A stretch of 64,000 bases of DNA from Marinobacter lipolyticus SM19 (lineage in GTDB: Bacteria > Pseudomonadota > Gammaproteobacteria > Pseudomonadales > Oleiphilaceae), in assembly GCF_000397065.2 (NCBI RefSeq), contig NZ_KE007317.1:252969-316968 (forward strand). The letters are read 5' to 3'. Positions within the stretch are counted from its first letter, which is position 1. Each line of letters opens with the position of its first letter. The notes beneath the pieces were generated by a model. That model saw nothing but the letters and a program-made list of their open reading frames with translations, searched no databases and was not told where the DNA came from. Made by a program: the position numbers and the translations under genes. Shown piece after piece: positions 8,740 through 18,465 of this stretch.

Positions 8740-9732
8740 GTGACTTCCAATGTTAGTTTGAGCAACAAAAAGGTCGGCCTGGCGCTGGGATGCGGTGCGG
8801 TGGCTGGTGCGGCGTGGTCGGTTCCGATTCTGGCGGAATTACAGCGACAACTGGCGTGGGATGCTCGCTCTGCGGATGTGCTGATTGGCACCTCTGTCGG
8901 CGCAGTGCTGGCTGCCCTGCTGTCGGCAGGCGTGTCGATTGATGTGATGGAAGGCTCGCTGGGCAGTAAATCCCAGTCTTCCGGTTGCGACTGGAATCAC
9001 GATACATCCTGGGGGACCTGGCATCCGCCATTGCCTAAGCTGCAGTTTTCCGGGTTACCGTTGTTGAGAAAGGGATTGCGAGGTGAAGTACCTCCACTAA
9101 CGGCTATCTGCGGGGTACTACCGCAGGGGCAGTTCGACATGACACCGTTCCGGCAACTGATTAATACCCACGTACCGGAGGGCCAGTGGTCCCCACACGA
9201 CAACTGCTGGATCATGGCAGTCGATAATGATAGCGGTGAGCGTGTAGGCTTTGGTCGTCCAGACGCCCCCGATGCATCACTAGTCGATGCTGTATGCGCC
9301 TCCTACGGCGTGCCGGCCTGGTGTCCACCCGTTGCGATAGGTGGAAGAACCTATCTGGATGGTGGAATTACCTCTCCCGTCTCCGCGGATTTATTGGCGG
9401 ACAGCGATCTCGACGTTGTGGTTGTGGTGGCGCCGATGTCATCGCGCACCATTGAGTCCAATCCGTCACTGTTTGCACGTATTGAACGCGTGGCGCGTCG
9501 GTACATGACGCGGATTGTGGATCGGGAAGTAGAGTTGTTGCAACGCGCCGGAAAACAGGTCATCAGACTGGAGCCCTCAACCGAGGTTTTGCAGGCTATT
9601 GGCTACAACATGATGGATCCCGGGCGACGCCATCGGGTATTCCAATCAGCAACCAAAGTTGCGCCGGTGACCGTTCAGAAGGCATTACACGAAGCGGGGA
9701 TCGTCATCGATAACAACGATACGCAGATTTAA
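8740..9732 (+). CDS. Patatin-like phospholipase/esterase
   Basis: 330 residues with a GTG start two bases after the monooxygenase stop, inside the same operon. The glycine-rich oxyanion segment LALGCGAVAG replaces the usual GGGxRG. The nucleophile is Ser52 in IGTSVGAV (GxSxG) and the second member of the dyad is Asp207 in YLDGGI. Patatin-family enzymes cleave acyl esters of lipids. The position after a Baeyer-Villiger-type enzyme suggests ester hydrolysis in the same pathway, but a separate phospholipase role is equally possible from sequence. Its 3' end overlaps the LysR gene by four bases. Confidence 0.82.
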   Translation: MTSNVSLSNKKVGLALGCGAVAGAAWSVPILAELQRQLAWDARSADVLIGTSVGAVLAALLSAGVSIDVMEGSLGSKSQSSGCDWNHDTSWGTWHPPLPKLQFSGLPLLRKGLRGEVPPLTAICGVLPQGQFDMTPFRQLINTHVPEGQWSPHDNCWIMAVDNDSGERVGFGRPDAPDASLVDAVCASYGVPAWCPPVAIGGRTYLDGGITSPVSADLLADSDLDVVVVVAPMSSRTIESNPSLFARIERVARRYMTRIVDREVELLQRAGKQVIRLEPSTEVLQAIGYNMMDPGRRHRVFQSATKVAPVTVQKALHEAGIVIDNNDTQI

Positions 9733-10664
9733 GACATCCGCGTAATACTCTGCTCAGGCTCTGGAAAGTCCACCTCATCCACCTGCTCTGACAGGTAATC
9801 CAGAAATGCACGGATCGCCGGCAGCAGACCGCGGCGGGACGGGAAGACGGCGTGGAAAATGCCTCCGCGGGGCTGCCAGCCGGGCAGTACGTTCACCAAC
9901 CGCCCCTCTATCAGGTCACGCCCGCCAACAATGAGCGGCATTTTCACCACACCCAGGCCGGCAAGTGCAGCCTGCCTGAGAGTGAATACATCGTCCGTGA
10001 CCAGGCGGGGCTTGTGGTGAACCTGCACCGAGACGTCATCCGGGCCATCCAGGCACCAGATGTGCTGCCCATCGGCCTGCTCGAAGTCGATGCTTGGCAA
10101 TCGAGTCAGGTCTTCAGGCGATCCGATTTCTGGGGAGCGTTCCACCAGAGCTTTTGACGCCATCAGGTATTGGGGGCTCCTGGACAGAACCTTCATGGTC
10201 AGGCCGCTGTCTTCAATCGGTGGGTACCGGACCCGGAGCGCCAGATCGAGCCCCTCCTTGATCACATCGACGCGGCGACTGGTGGCCACCAGTTCTATTT
10301 TGACCTCTGGGTACAGCTCCATGAACTGAACAACCAGTGGCGCCACCAGAAAATAGATCAGTCCTGGTGGGCAACTCATCCGGATACAACCACGGGGCTC
10401 GGAGCGGGAACGATCAATTAGCTCCTGCGCGGCATCAGCCTCAACCAGCATGGCGACGCAGTGGCGATAATACTCCTTGCCCAGCTCCGTGACGCTGAAT
10501 CGACGTGTTGAACGGTTAATCAGCCGGGTATCCAGGCGTTCCTCGAGCAGCGCAATACGTCGGCTCAGTTTGGATTTGGGCACTCCCAGTGCACGCCCGG
10601 CCGGCGCAAAGCCCCCGTGCTCCACTACCTGCACAAAATAAAAGAGGTCGTTCAAGTCCTGCAT
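9729..10664 (-). CDS. LysR family transcriptional regulator
   Basis: 311 residues. The winged helix-turn-helix is at about 1-60 (FVQVVEHGGFAPAGRALGVPKSK, LSRRIALLEERLDTRL). It is followed by the periplasmic-binding-protein-like effector domain (CPPGLIYFLVAPL onward). It resembles the CrgA/DmlR-like group. It is divergent from the pirin gene with 119 bases between starts; that gap contains the palindrome CTATATATAG at 10676-10685, next to this gene's start, a possible autoregulatory site. Pirin genes beside a divergent LysR gene are common in Proteobacteria, so the pirin is the likely target. Confidence 0.9.
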   Translation of the reverse strand: MQDLNDLFYFVQVVEHGGFAPAGRALGVPKSKLSRRIALLEERLDTRLINRSTRRFSVTELGKEYYRHCVAMLVEADAAQELIDRSRSEPRGCIRMSCPPGLIYFLVAPLVVQFMELYPEVKIELVATSRRVDVIKEGLDLALRVRYPPIEDSGLTMKVLSRSPQYLMASKALVERSPEIGSPEDLTRLPSIDFEQADGQHIWCLDGPDDVSVQVHHKPRLVTDDVFTLRQAALAGLGVVKMPLIVGGRDLIEGRLVNVLPGWQPRGGIFHAVFPSRRGLLPAIRAFLDYLSEQVDEVDFPEPEQSITRMS

Positions 10665-10783
10665 AGTTCAGAGTCCTATATATAGAACACAGATTATAAT
10701 TTTTGCTACCTACTCAGGCCAACTCCGTTCCCCTATCTTGAACCTAATCAACGCCGATCTAATATTCAGATAAGGGGGAGCGC

Positions 10784-11653
10784 ATGAAACAGATACTGAC
10801 CACCTATAGCACACCCAATGGTCATTGGGTGGGTGATGGTTTCCCCGTTCGGTCGCTACTGTCCTACGATCGAATGGGCGCCAACAATATCAGCCCTTTT
10901 CTGCTCCTGGATTATGCCGGGCCCGCACAGTTCCAGCCTGGTACCCATCGGCGCGGTGTCGGCCAGCACCCCCACCGTGGTTTTGAGACGGTCACCCTGG
11001 TTCTGCAAGGTGAACTGGAGCACCGGGACTCTACCGGTAGCGGCGGTTTGATTGGTGAAGGTGACGTGCAGTGGATGACCGCTGGCGCCGGTATCGTTCA
11101 CGAGGAGTTTCATTCCGGTGAATTCACTGAGCGCGGCGGTGTCCTGGAGATGGTCCAACTCTGGGTCAACCTCCCTGCCCGGGCGAAAGACGTGCCTGCT
11201 GCCTATCAAACCCTGCTGAATAAAGACATTCCAGACATCTCGCTGGGCGATTACGTTGGGAGTCTGCGGGTAATCGCTGGTGAATACCAGGGCCACATGG
11301 GCCCAGCGAAGACCCATACACCCATGAACGTCTGGGACCTGAAGCTGGAACCGGGAGCCGATGTCGTTCTGACAGCCCCGGAAGGACACACCGCCATTGT
11401 CGTGGTGCTTAAGGGTACGGTGCAGTCAAATGGATCGGAAGTGCTGCGAGAAGCGGAAGTTGCCTGCTTCGAGCGCCAGGGCCAGGAACTGCAGTTTGAA
11501 TCAAACAACGATGCCCGGTTACTGGTACTCACAGGAGAACCGATTAATGAGCCAGTAGTTGGACACGGCCCCTTTGTCATGAATTCAGAGGCTGAAATCC
11601 ATCAGGCTATCGCGGACTTTCAGAATGGAAAGTTCGGCATTCTTCACCGCTAG
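10784..11653 (+). CDS. Pirin family protein
   Basis: 289 residues forming a bicupin. The N-terminal cupin has the metal-binding histidines in HPHRGFETVT and the matching histidine/glutamate in GIVHEEFHS. The C-terminal cupin is degenerate. Some bacterial pirins have quercetinase activity; others bind regulators or metabolic enzymes, so no single function can be assigned. The start is supported by AAGGGGGAG just upstream. A YcaC-like hydrolase follows 87 bases later on the same strand and may be cotranscribed. Confidence 0.9.
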   Translation: MKQILTTYSTPNGHWVGDGFPVRSLLSYDRMGANNISPFLLLDYAGPAQFQPGTHRRGVGQHPHRGFETVTLVLQGELEHRDSTGSGGLIGEGDVQWMTAGAGIVHEEFHSGEFTERGGVLEMVQLWVNLPARAKDVPAAYQTLLNKDIPDISLGDYVGSLRVIAGEYQGHMGPAKTHTPMNVWDLKLEPGADVVLTAPEGHTAIVVVLKGTVQSNGSEVLREAEVACFERQGQELQFESNNDARLLVLTGEPINEPVVGHGPFVMNSEAEIHQAIADFQNGKFGILHR

Positions 11654-11740
11654 TCAGAACAGGTGATGGCTAGCGGTAGGATCCGGTCCCTCAACCTGGG
11701 GCCGGTAATTAGAACCCACCTGAAATGAAGGAGAAGGGAA

Positions 11741-12361
11741 ATGGCTTTTAAATACAATCGATTGGATAAGGATGATGTGGCGCTGCTGATGGTCGATCAC
11801 CAGGCAGGACTGCTTTCTCTCGTACGGGACTTCTCTCCGGACGATTTCAAGAACAATGTGCTGGCGCTTGCGGACATCGCCAAGTTCTTCGACATTCCGA
11901 CCATTCTGACCACCAGCTTTGAGGATGGCCCCAACGGTCCGATGGTACCGGAACTCAAGGAAATGTTCCCGGATGCGCCCTACTTCGCTCGCCCAGGCCA
12001 GATCAACTGCTGGGATAACGAAGAATTTGTAAAAGCTGTTAAGGCCACGGGCAAGAAGCAATTGCTGATTGCTGGCGTTGTTACCGACGTCTGTGTTGCT
12101 TTCCCGACGCTCTCTGCGCTTGAAGAAGGCTATGAGGTTTTTGTCGTAACAGATGCATCCGGCACCTTCAACCAGACCACCCGCGACGCAGCCTGGAGCC
12201 GCATGGAACAGGCCGGGGCACAACTGATGAACTGGTTCAGTGTTGGCTGTGAATTGCACCGTGACTGGCGTAATGATATCGAAGGCTTTGGTGGTATCCT
12301 CGCCAACCATCTACCACACTATGCAAACCTGATTCAGAGCTATACCGTCAAGAATGGCTAA
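11741..12361 (+). CDS. Isochorismatase-fold hydrolase (YcaC-like)
   Basis: 206 residues. The isochorismatase-like triad can be placed: Asp in LLMVDHQAG, the central Lys region (ATGKKQLLIAGVV) and Cys in VVTDVCVAFPTLSALEEG. The overall pattern including FWSFRT-like regions is closest to the YcaC group of uncharacterised cysteine hydrolases. The start is supported by AAGGAGAAGGG. It follows the pirin gene, a pairing often seen near oxidative or aromatic metabolism genes. Substrate unknown. Confidence 0.85.
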   Translation: MAFKYNRLDKDDVALLMVDHQAGLLSLVRDFSPDDFKNNVLALADIAKFFDIPTILTTSFEDGPNGPMVPELKEMFPDAPYFARPGQINCWDNEEFVKAVKATGKKQLLIAGVVTDVCVAFPTLSALEEGYEVFVVTDASGTFNQTTRDAAWSRMEQAGAQLMNWFSVGCELHRDWRNDIEGFGGILANHLPHYANLIQSYTVKNG

Positions 12362-12373
12362 TATTTAGCACGC

Positions 12374-12402
12374 ACCACACTCGCAGTCCCTGCGGGTGTG
12401 GT
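12374..12402. terminator. Hairpin between convergent genes
   Basis: A 13-base-pair stem (arms 12374-12386 and 12390-12402, one G-T wobble) closes a three-base loop, 13 bases after the YcaC-like stop and 11 before the next convergent stop. Neither strand has a clear T run after it, so terminator activity is inferred from position and stem strength. Confidence 0.45.
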
Positions 12403-12412
12403 CGCGAATCTG

Positions 12413-13012
12413 CTATTTCGCCAGATTTTTCCCATTCTGTGCCAGTTCATCCAGAGTGGTATGTTCGCATTTGTTTTCAGCCAGGAAGCTCTCTGATGAC
12501 GTGACCAGAATGTTGTCGTCACTCATGAAGCGTCGGCCCAACAACGCTGGATAGGAAAACCGCCCACGGTCGGCCAGGGAAAACTCCGTTTCATGGGTAG
12601 AACCGGCGATGCAGAACTCCATCCGCACCACATACCGCCGTTGGGATGGTGCCCCTTTTCGTTTGATCAGGACGGTTCGATCCACCGGGCGTTCAAATTC
12701 CAGGACGACGTTTTCAGCCTCGGTACCGTTTTCTCCTTTTTCCTGGTCTCGGTGATCGGCAAGGGGTACCTGGAAGCTCACCCACTCCTCATCTCCTTTC
12801 TCAAAGGGCTCGATGTTGACCGCATGAAGCGAGGATGTTTTAGCCCCGGTATCCAGCCGTGCCTTCAGACGCAACCCGGTGTCCTGAAGCACAATCCACT
12901 CCACGAACCCCAGGGATTCCGGTGGGCGCTCCTGATCCTGTTGATCCTCGGCCTGGACAGGAACGGATGAGGCCAACATGGCTGCGAAGGTGAGTCCTAC
13001 GGCTAACTTCAT
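12413..13012 (-). CDS. Retropepsin-like aspartic protease family protein (PF05618)
   Basis: 199 residues with an N-terminal signal peptide (LTFAAMLASSVPVQA). The mature part has RLDTGAKTSSLHA, a DTGA aspartic-protease motif, and a late LLGRRFM segment. Together these define the family long labelled putative ATP-dependent zinc protease and now viewed as retropepsin-like. Members in Proteobacteria are periplasmic and often lie near ATP-grasp or RimK genes; none is adjacent here. The start overlaps the acpH stop by four bases, so the two genes are translationally coupled. Enzymatic activity is not certain. Confidence 0.8.
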   Translation of the reverse strand: MKLAVGLTFAAMLASSVPVQAEDQQDQERPPESLGFVEWIVLQDTGLRLKARLDTGAKTSSLHAVNIEPFEKGDEEWVSFQVPLADHRDQEKGENGTEAENVVLEFERPVDRTVLIKRKGAPSQRRYVVRMEFCIAGSTHETEFSLADRGRFSYPALLGRRFMSDDNILVTSSESFLAENKCEHTTLDELAQNGKNLAK

Positions 13013-13584
13013 GAAACATCTCCGGCATACTTAATCAGTTCTGGGAAAAATGTCAGGAATTGGCGTTCCAATTCCCGATCGTTCTCTTTTATCTCGTCGA
13101 TGATATCGAAAAACTGATGCTGGAAACGGATACGCTGGGCAACTCGGTTCAGTGCAAAACCCACGCTATCGAGGTCAGCGTACGTACCGAACCAGTCATT
13201 CTCCACCATGTTCCGGGTCACCCTTTTCATTTTATCGGGCATCAGGTATTCGTAGTCCCGGAACTCCTGGTAAACAGTGTCGATGAAGGTACCAGAATCG
13301 ACATTGCTGAATTGTTGCCAATGTCTTAACAGGTAGTGATCATAGAGGATATCAAGCGCAACGCCTGCAAAACGGCGCCGCTGCTGCGAGAATAGTCGCT
13401 TGCTGACAAGTACTTCGGGGTGGCTGTCTGTGAAACTATCCACGGCGCGATGATGGTGCACGCCGGCCCGTACCGTTGGTGGGAGCTCCCGGACTTTCAG
13501 TCCTCTGGCGAAATCCCCCATCACGCTGCCAATGCGGGCGTGGGGAGAGTCCGGCGCGAGGAACAGATGGGCAAGATGGTTCAA
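13009..13584 (-). CDS. acpH: Acyl carrier protein phosphodiesterase
   Basis: 191 residues starting MNHLAHLFLA, with GSVMGDFARG and AGVHHHRAVDSFTDSHP. These are the conserved metal-binding histidines and aspartates of the AcpH (DUF479) family. AcpH removes the 4'-phosphopantetheine arm from holo-acyl carrier protein. Length matches the family norm. It is the first gene of a two-gene unit with the retropepsin-like gene, with which it overlaps by four bases. Confidence 0.88.
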   Translation of the reverse strand: MNHLAHLFLAPDSPHARIGSVMGDFARGLKVRELPPTVRAGVHHHRAVDSFTDSHPEVLVSKRLFSQQRRRFAGVALDILYDHYLLRHWQQFSNVDSGTFIDTVYQEFRDYEYLMPDKMKRVTRNMVENDWFGTYADLDSVGFALNRVAQRIRFQHQFFDIIDEIKENDRELERQFLTFFPELIKYAGDVS

Positions 13585-13648
13585 GTAGACTCCAGGTAAG
13601 GCTTAATGGCGGGAATCCCTTCCCTGCCATCCCGGGAAGCGTCCCTGA

Positions 13649-14197
13649 TCAGAAATTGAAAGTCACACCGAGGCCCAGGCCATCAACAGTGACGTTGTCC
13701 TTGTCATAATAACGCATATATTCAAGATTACCGGACACCTGTGGTGCCATTTCAATATTGACGCCAACACCATAGGAGAAGTCGGAGTCATCGTCGGTCA
13801 CAGTTGTGAATGGCCCTTCGGCTTCAAGTTCCACCCGGGTCAGGCCGAAAATAACATAAGGCGTGGCCGGTGATTCATTGGCCAGGTTGAGCGTAGCGTA
13901 CCCGCCGAAGAAATTATCCACGGAGTAGTCGACGCCACCGACGCGATCATCGTCGACGCCAAAGCCCGCCCGGGCCTCCACGCCGAAGTAAGGTGTAGCC
14001 AGCGCCCCCACCTTGGCGGACAAAGCACCAACGTCCACATCGTCAGAGTTGTCCTCCAGATTGAAAAAGGTGTAGTTCAAGCCGGCGTACAGACCGCCGA
14101 CACCTGACTTGTACATGTCATTCGCCATTGCGGGCGACGCAGCCATACTACCCGCGAGGGCGGTCAGTCCAAATACCAATGAGCGTGAGGTTTTCAT
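13649..14197 (-). CDS. Small outer-membrane beta-barrel protein
   Basis: 182 residues. A signal peptide (LTALAGSMAASPAMA) is followed by alternating hydrophobic and polar strands rich in glycine and aromatic residues (GGLYAGLNYTFF, FGVEARAGFG, YATLNLANE). The protein ends in VTFNF, with a terminal phenylalanine as recognised by the BAM machinery. This fits an eight-stranded OmpA/OmpX-like barrel. Function unknown. It stands alone, with a 64-base gap before acpH. Confidence 0.75.
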   Translation of the reverse strand: MKTSRSLVFGLTALAGSMAASPAMANDMYKSGVGGLYAGLNYTFFNLEDNSDDVDVGALSAKVGALATPYFGVEARAGFGVDDDRVGGVDYSVDNFFGGYATLNLANESPATPYVIFGLTRVELEAEGPFTTVTDDDSDFSYGVGVNIEMAPQVSGNLEYMRYYDKDNVTVDGLGLGVTFNF

Positions 14198-14364
14198 ACA
14201 GTTAATGCTCCTTGCTGGTTTTCACCGTTGTTTTAAGAAGTTGCACTACACCAACGAATTTATCCAGAGCATGGATCCGGATTTACCTGATATTTACAGT
14301 GAATTAATTCCCCGGTAAGGCCGTTGCCGCAGGCCCTTGTTACCTTGCGAATGCGTCAGGCCGC

Positions 14365-15864
14365 ATGTATTCTGACGCCGTCTCTCTGTTCAGTCGGCTT
14401 GAGCTTCCTTTGAGAAACCTTAACCCCGTAATCTTTATTGTCAGCGTCATGTTCGTGCTCTTGAGTATTTTCATGACGTTACCGGTCATACTTCTATCAG
14501 GTTCTGAGGCGCCTAATGCAATGGCGTTTGCGGAATCTGCCGCTATCGTATTTGCGATTGGGCTCCTGGGAATTGTTGCCACCTATCGCCAGCCCCGTGA
14601 CCTGAAACCCCGATTCATGTTTGTTCTGACGGTTTCGAGCTGGTTCATCATCGCAGTGTTATCTTCACTACCGTTTTATCTGAGTGATAACGGTATCTCA
14701 ATAACGGATGCACTATTCGAGGGTACCTCCGGTATCACCACCACTGGCGCGACCGTATTGACAGGGCTGGATACCATGGATCGGGACCTCTTGCTTTGGC
14801 GCTCTATTCTGCAATGGATTGGAGGAATCGGGATCATCGGTATGTTCGTCGCCGTGCTACCGTTCCTGAGGGTGGGTGGTATGCGCCTGTTTGCCACCGA
14901 ATCATCGGAATGGACGGACAAGGCACTGCCTCGTATGAAAACCCTCAGCCGAGGTCTGCTGCTTGTTTACGTCATATTTTCAGTGCTTGCCGTAACGACC
15001 TATTGGCTGTCAGGCATGACATTGTTTGATGCTTTTAACCACGGACTCACCAGCATTGCCACGGGCGGCTTCTCGACGTCGGACTCATCCATGGGTAAGT
15101 TTGACTCGGACCTGATACTGCTCCAGGGAGCCCTGTTCATGATGATCGGGAGCATGCCGTTCTTCCTGTTTGTGCGGGAGATGCATGGTCAACGGGGTGT
15201 GCTATGGCGAGACCAGCAGGTTCGTCTGTTTTTAACCATTCTTTTGGTTGTACCAGCGCTGCTGACCCTCCATCGGTGGCACGTATCGGTCGAGGAATTT
15301 GACCCCATTCATGGCTACGTCGCCACATTGTTCAACGTTACTTCCGTGGTTACCACGACAGGGTATGCCTCCGAGGATTATTCCGCGTGGGGCCCCCTCG
15401 CGTTTGTCCTGTTCTTCTTCCTCATGTTTGTGGGCGGTTGCTCCGGATCAACTGCCGGCGGCATGAAGATTTTCCGCTTCCAGTTGTCACTCATCGTGCT
15501 GAGGGAACAGTTGATGCGTCTGCTTCACCCGCGAGCAGTGCTGACGCGTAACTATAACGGCCGTGCGGTGAGCGACGAAATCATTTCCTCTATGATTGCC
15601 TACAGCTTCATTTTCCTGCTCTGCCTGCTGCTGCTAACAGTGGCATTAGCCGCCCTGCAACTGGATTTCATCACCAGTATTTCCGGTGCCCTGACCGCCC
15701 TGACCAACGTCGGCCCCGGCTTGGGCGCCATTATCGGTCCAGCAGGAACATTCACGTCACTGCCCGATGCTGCCAAATGGATTTTGTCGGTCGGTATGCT
15801 GATGGGGCGCCTGGAAATCCTGAGTGTGGTGATTGTGCTATCCCCTGCTTTCTGGCGAAGCTGA
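14365..15864 (+). CDS. TrkH family potassium uptake protein
   Basis: 499 residues with about ten transmembrane segments and the repeated selectivity-filter loops of the Trk/Ktr family: SGITTTGATVL, SIATGGFST, VTTTGYAS and TNVGPGLG. TrkH forms the membrane pore of the sodium- or proton-coupled potassium uptake system and works with the cytosolic NAD-binding TrkA. No trkA lies in the window, so it must be elsewhere. Its 3' end is five bases from the convergent glucan phosphorylase. Confidence 0.92.
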   Translation: MYSDAVSLFSRLELPLRNLNPVIFIVSVMFVLLSIFMTLPVILLSGSEAPNAMAFAESAAIVFAIGLLGIVATYRQPRDLKPRFMFVLTVSSWFIIAVLSSLPFYLSDNGISITDALFEGTSGITTTGATVLTGLDTMDRDLLLWRSILQWIGGIGIIGMFVAVLPFLRVGGMRLFATESSEWTDKALPRMKTLSRGLLLVYVIFSVLAVTTYWLSGMTLFDAFNHGLTSIATGGFSTSDSSMGKFDSDLILLQGALFMMIGSMPFFLFVREMHGQRGVLWRDQQVRLFLTILLVVPALLTLHRWHVSVEEFDPIHGYVATLFNVTSVVTTTGYASEDYSAWGPLAFVLFFFLMFVGGCSGSTAGGMKIFRFQLSLIVLREQLMRLLHPRAVLTRNYNGRAVSDEIISSMIAYSFIFLLCLLLLTVALAALQLDFITSISGALTALTNVGPGLGAIIGPAGTFTSLPDAAKWILSVGMLMGRLEILSVVIVLSPAFWRS

Positions 15865-15869
15865 TTGAC

Positions 15870-18383
15870 TTATGACCGCCAGAGGATCCGGGGGTCTTCC
15901 AGCGGCAGGTTCAGCCGGCAGTCGCCCACCACCAACCTTGGCGTGTAATGCTCCAGTGGCCTGATCGGCACACGGCAGCGAAATAAATAGTTTCCACTCA
16001 TGGCGTGTTCCCCACGCATTTCCATGACGACACGGCCACCATATTCGGATTCGTCCGCCACCAGTTCCAGTTTCAACAACCCGGGGTCGAGCTCGTCCAT
16101 ATAAACCTGAACGGAAACTTCCAGGTTGTCGCCGTGTTCGACGCAATCCATTAGGCCAAACCTGAGCAGCGGCCACTGTTTCTGAAGCTGCTGCAGTTGC
16201 AGTACCAGGGACTGGGTATGCTGTGCGGACCGCTCCTGACGCCTTTTCTCCATTGGTATATAAAATTGCTCGGTGTATTCCCGCACCATCCTGTTGGCGG
16301 AATACAGGGGGGTCAGTGTTTCCATGCTGTTGCGAATCATCGCTAACCATTTCCTGGGCAGGCCAGCTGAATCAAAATCATAAAAACCTGGTATAACTTG
16401 TTGTTCCAGAAGCGTGAAAAGTTCTGTTGCGTCCTCCTCATCGTATTCCGACGAATTACTCAGCCGGAATAACGACGCGTCCCGCCGTATCGCCCAGCCG
16501 ACGTCGGGCCGCCAGGCCTCAGCCCACCAACCGTCGAATTGGGACAGGTTCAGGCCGCCATTTACCAGCACTTTCATGCCGCTGGTTCCACAGGCCTCCC
16601 ACGGATGTCTCGGGGTATTGAGCCAGACATCCACGCCCTGGATCAGTTCGGTCGCCACGTCCAGATCGTAATCATCGATGAATACAACCCGGCCGTGCAT
16701 GTCGGACCGTTTAATGAACTGTTTCCAGCGCCGGATAAGTGCCTTGCCATGCAGGTCATTCGGGTGGGCCTTACCGGCCATTACAACCTGCAACGGTCGA
16801 TCCCGGTCATTCAATAACCGGAGCAGGCGAGATTCATCTCTCAGCAACAGGTCCGGACGCTTGTAATCGGTAAAGCGGCGAGCAAACCCGAGCGTCAGCG
16901 CCTCATTATCAAGAAGCAGTCCGCAGGAAGCTTCTGCATTTGTCCCGTTTCCGTGTTCACAGTGCTGGGTATGGAGTCGTCCACGAAGAAAGCGAATCAG
17001 CCGGTGACGCTGTTTGCTTCGCATTTCCCACAGGCGTTCGTCGCTGATGGAGACAGAAGGAAGGTAGATCTTCTCCAGACTGCCACACCATCGGTTCTTG
17101 CCGCAGGCTTCGGTCCAGATTGCATCCGCTTCCGGGGAATCCCAGCTAGGGGTGTGTATGCCATTCGTCACATAGTCTACCGGGATATCGTCCAGAGGCC
17201 ATTGCGGGAACAGGTCACTGAAGATATGTCGTGATACCTCCTGATGAACACGGCTAACGGCATTCAGACGACCGCTCAGGCGAATGGCCAGGTAACTCAT
17301 GTTGAAGTCATCAGAGAAGCGGCCGCCAGCCTGGCCCAACTGTAAAAAGTCATCCAGACCCAGCCCGACTTCCCTCAGGTAATCTGAAAAATACTGGCTG
17401 ATAAGTTTGACAGGAAACAGATCGAAACCGGAAGCAACCGATGTGTGTGTTGTGAACAGATTGGCCGCTCTGGTTGCCAGTCTGGCGGCTTCGAACCCCA
17501 TACCCGTAGCGTTGCACAGCGCTCGGATTTGCTCCAGTAGCGCAAAGGCGCAATGTCCCTCATTGATGTGAACGACCGAAGGTTGAATTCCCATGCGCTG
17601 AAGTAAACGCCATCCTCCCAGCCCTAACATCATTTCCTGTTGGAGGCGCTTTTCCGAATCCCCGCTATAAAGTTCGCTGGTGATACCGCGGTCCTTGGGT
17701 TCGTTACGGGGATCGTTGCTGTCGAGTAGCAACAGACGGCAGCGCCCGATACGAGCGATCCAGACACGCAGGCGGACTGAGCGGCCCGGGAGATCCACAG
17801 CCACCCTCACCCAGTCTTCCTGGTCATCTCTGAGGGGCATCAGCGGCAGCATGGTAGGGTCGTTGTAGGGGTAAAACTCTACTTGCTCCCCGTCAGTATT
17901 CACTTCCTGACGAAAATAACCTTGCTGGTACAGCAAACCCACTGCGATGACGGGAACGCCAAGGTCACTTGCTGCCTTCAGGGCATCTCCCGCCAAAACG
18001 CCCAGCCCGCCGGAGTACAGCGGCAAGCAGGCGGCTAATCCGTATTCCATGCAGAAGTAGGCAACCTGGCCCTTCAGTGTTTCCGGATAGGCTGCACCAA
18101 ACCAGGTCGCAGATTGGCAAAACTCGTCGTAGGCTGCGAGTTGAGCAGTCAAAAGGGCGATGAAATCAGCGTCTTCGGCAAGGGTCAGTAGTTGTTTACC
18201 TGACACACTGTTAAGTACCAGCCAGGCATTGTGCGTTGCATCCCAACACTCATGGTCAATGGTTCGCCACAGTACGTCGCTGCCGTGATGCCACGTCCAT
18301 CGGAGATCCAGGGCAAGGTCAGCCAACCCGGTAAGCTCCCCGGGCAATTTCCAATGCAGGTACAGCCCCGCAGGTGCCGGCAT
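15870..18383 (-). CDS. glgP: Alpha-glucan phosphorylase (first copy)
   Basis: 837 residues of the shorter alpha-glucan phosphorylase family with an N-terminal DUF3417 segment (LADLALDLRWTWHHGSD). It has AYFCMEYGLAACLPLYSGGLG, HINEGHCAF, and the cofactor region CGTSGMKVLVNGGLNLS with the pyridoxal-phosphate lysine. The enzyme releases glucose-1-phosphate from alpha-1,4 glucans. The cofactor motif departs from the usual SGTSGMKAALNG at several positions. A second phosphorylase gene lies at 27016. It is on the minus strand upstream of TrkH and separated by a PilZ gene from malQ. Confidence 0.9.
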   Translation of the reverse strand: MPAPAGLYLHWKLPGELTGLADLALDLRWTWHHGSDVLWRTIDHECWDATHNAWLVLNSVSGKQLLTLAEDADFIALLTAQLAAYDEFCQSATWFGAAYPETLKGQVAYFCMEYGLAACLPLYSGGLGVLAGDALKAASDLGVPVIAVGLLYQQGYFRQEVNTDGEQVEFYPYNDPTMLPLMPLRDDQEDWVRVAVDLPGRSVRLRVWIARIGRCRLLLLDSNDPRNEPKDRGITSELYSGDSEKRLQQEMMLGLGGWRLLQRMGIQPSVVHINEGHCAFALLEQIRALCNATGMGFEAARLATRAANLFTTHTSVASGFDLFPVKLISQYFSDYLREVGLGLDDFLQLGQAGGRFSDDFNMSYLAIRLSGRLNAVSRVHQEVSRHIFSDLFPQWPLDDIPVDYVTNGIHTPSWDSPEADAIWTEACGKNRWCGSLEKIYLPSVSISDERLWEMRSKQRHRLIRFLRGRLHTQHCEHGNGTNAEASCGLLLDNEALTLGFARRFTDYKRPDLLLRDESRLLRLLNDRDRPLQVVMAGKAHPNDLHGKALIRRWKQFIKRSDMHGRVVFIDDYDLDVATELIQGVDVWLNTPRHPWEACGTSGMKVLVNGGLNLSQFDGWWAEAWRPDVGWAIRRDASLFRLSNSSEYDEEDATELFTLLEQQVIPGFYDFDSAGLPRKWLAMIRNSMETLTPLYSANRMVREYTEQFYIPMEKRRQERSAQHTQSLVLQLQQLQKQWPLLRFGLMDCVEHGDNLEVSVQVYMDELDPGLLKLELVADESEYGGRVVMEMRGEHAMSGNYLFRCRVPIRPLEHYTPRLVVGDCRLNLPLEDPRILWRS

Positions 18384-18465
18384 GATCTGACTAACCGCTA
18401 GTTCGCGAAATCAGTGTGCAGTGTCGTCCCATGGTGTTCATCCCGGATCGACGACATTGGCGTGC

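Noticed and set aside
11251..11580. Long minus-strand frames opposite the pirin, YcaC-like and TrkH genes
   Set aside because: They are shadows of the strongly supported plus-strand genes and have no recognisable protein motifs.
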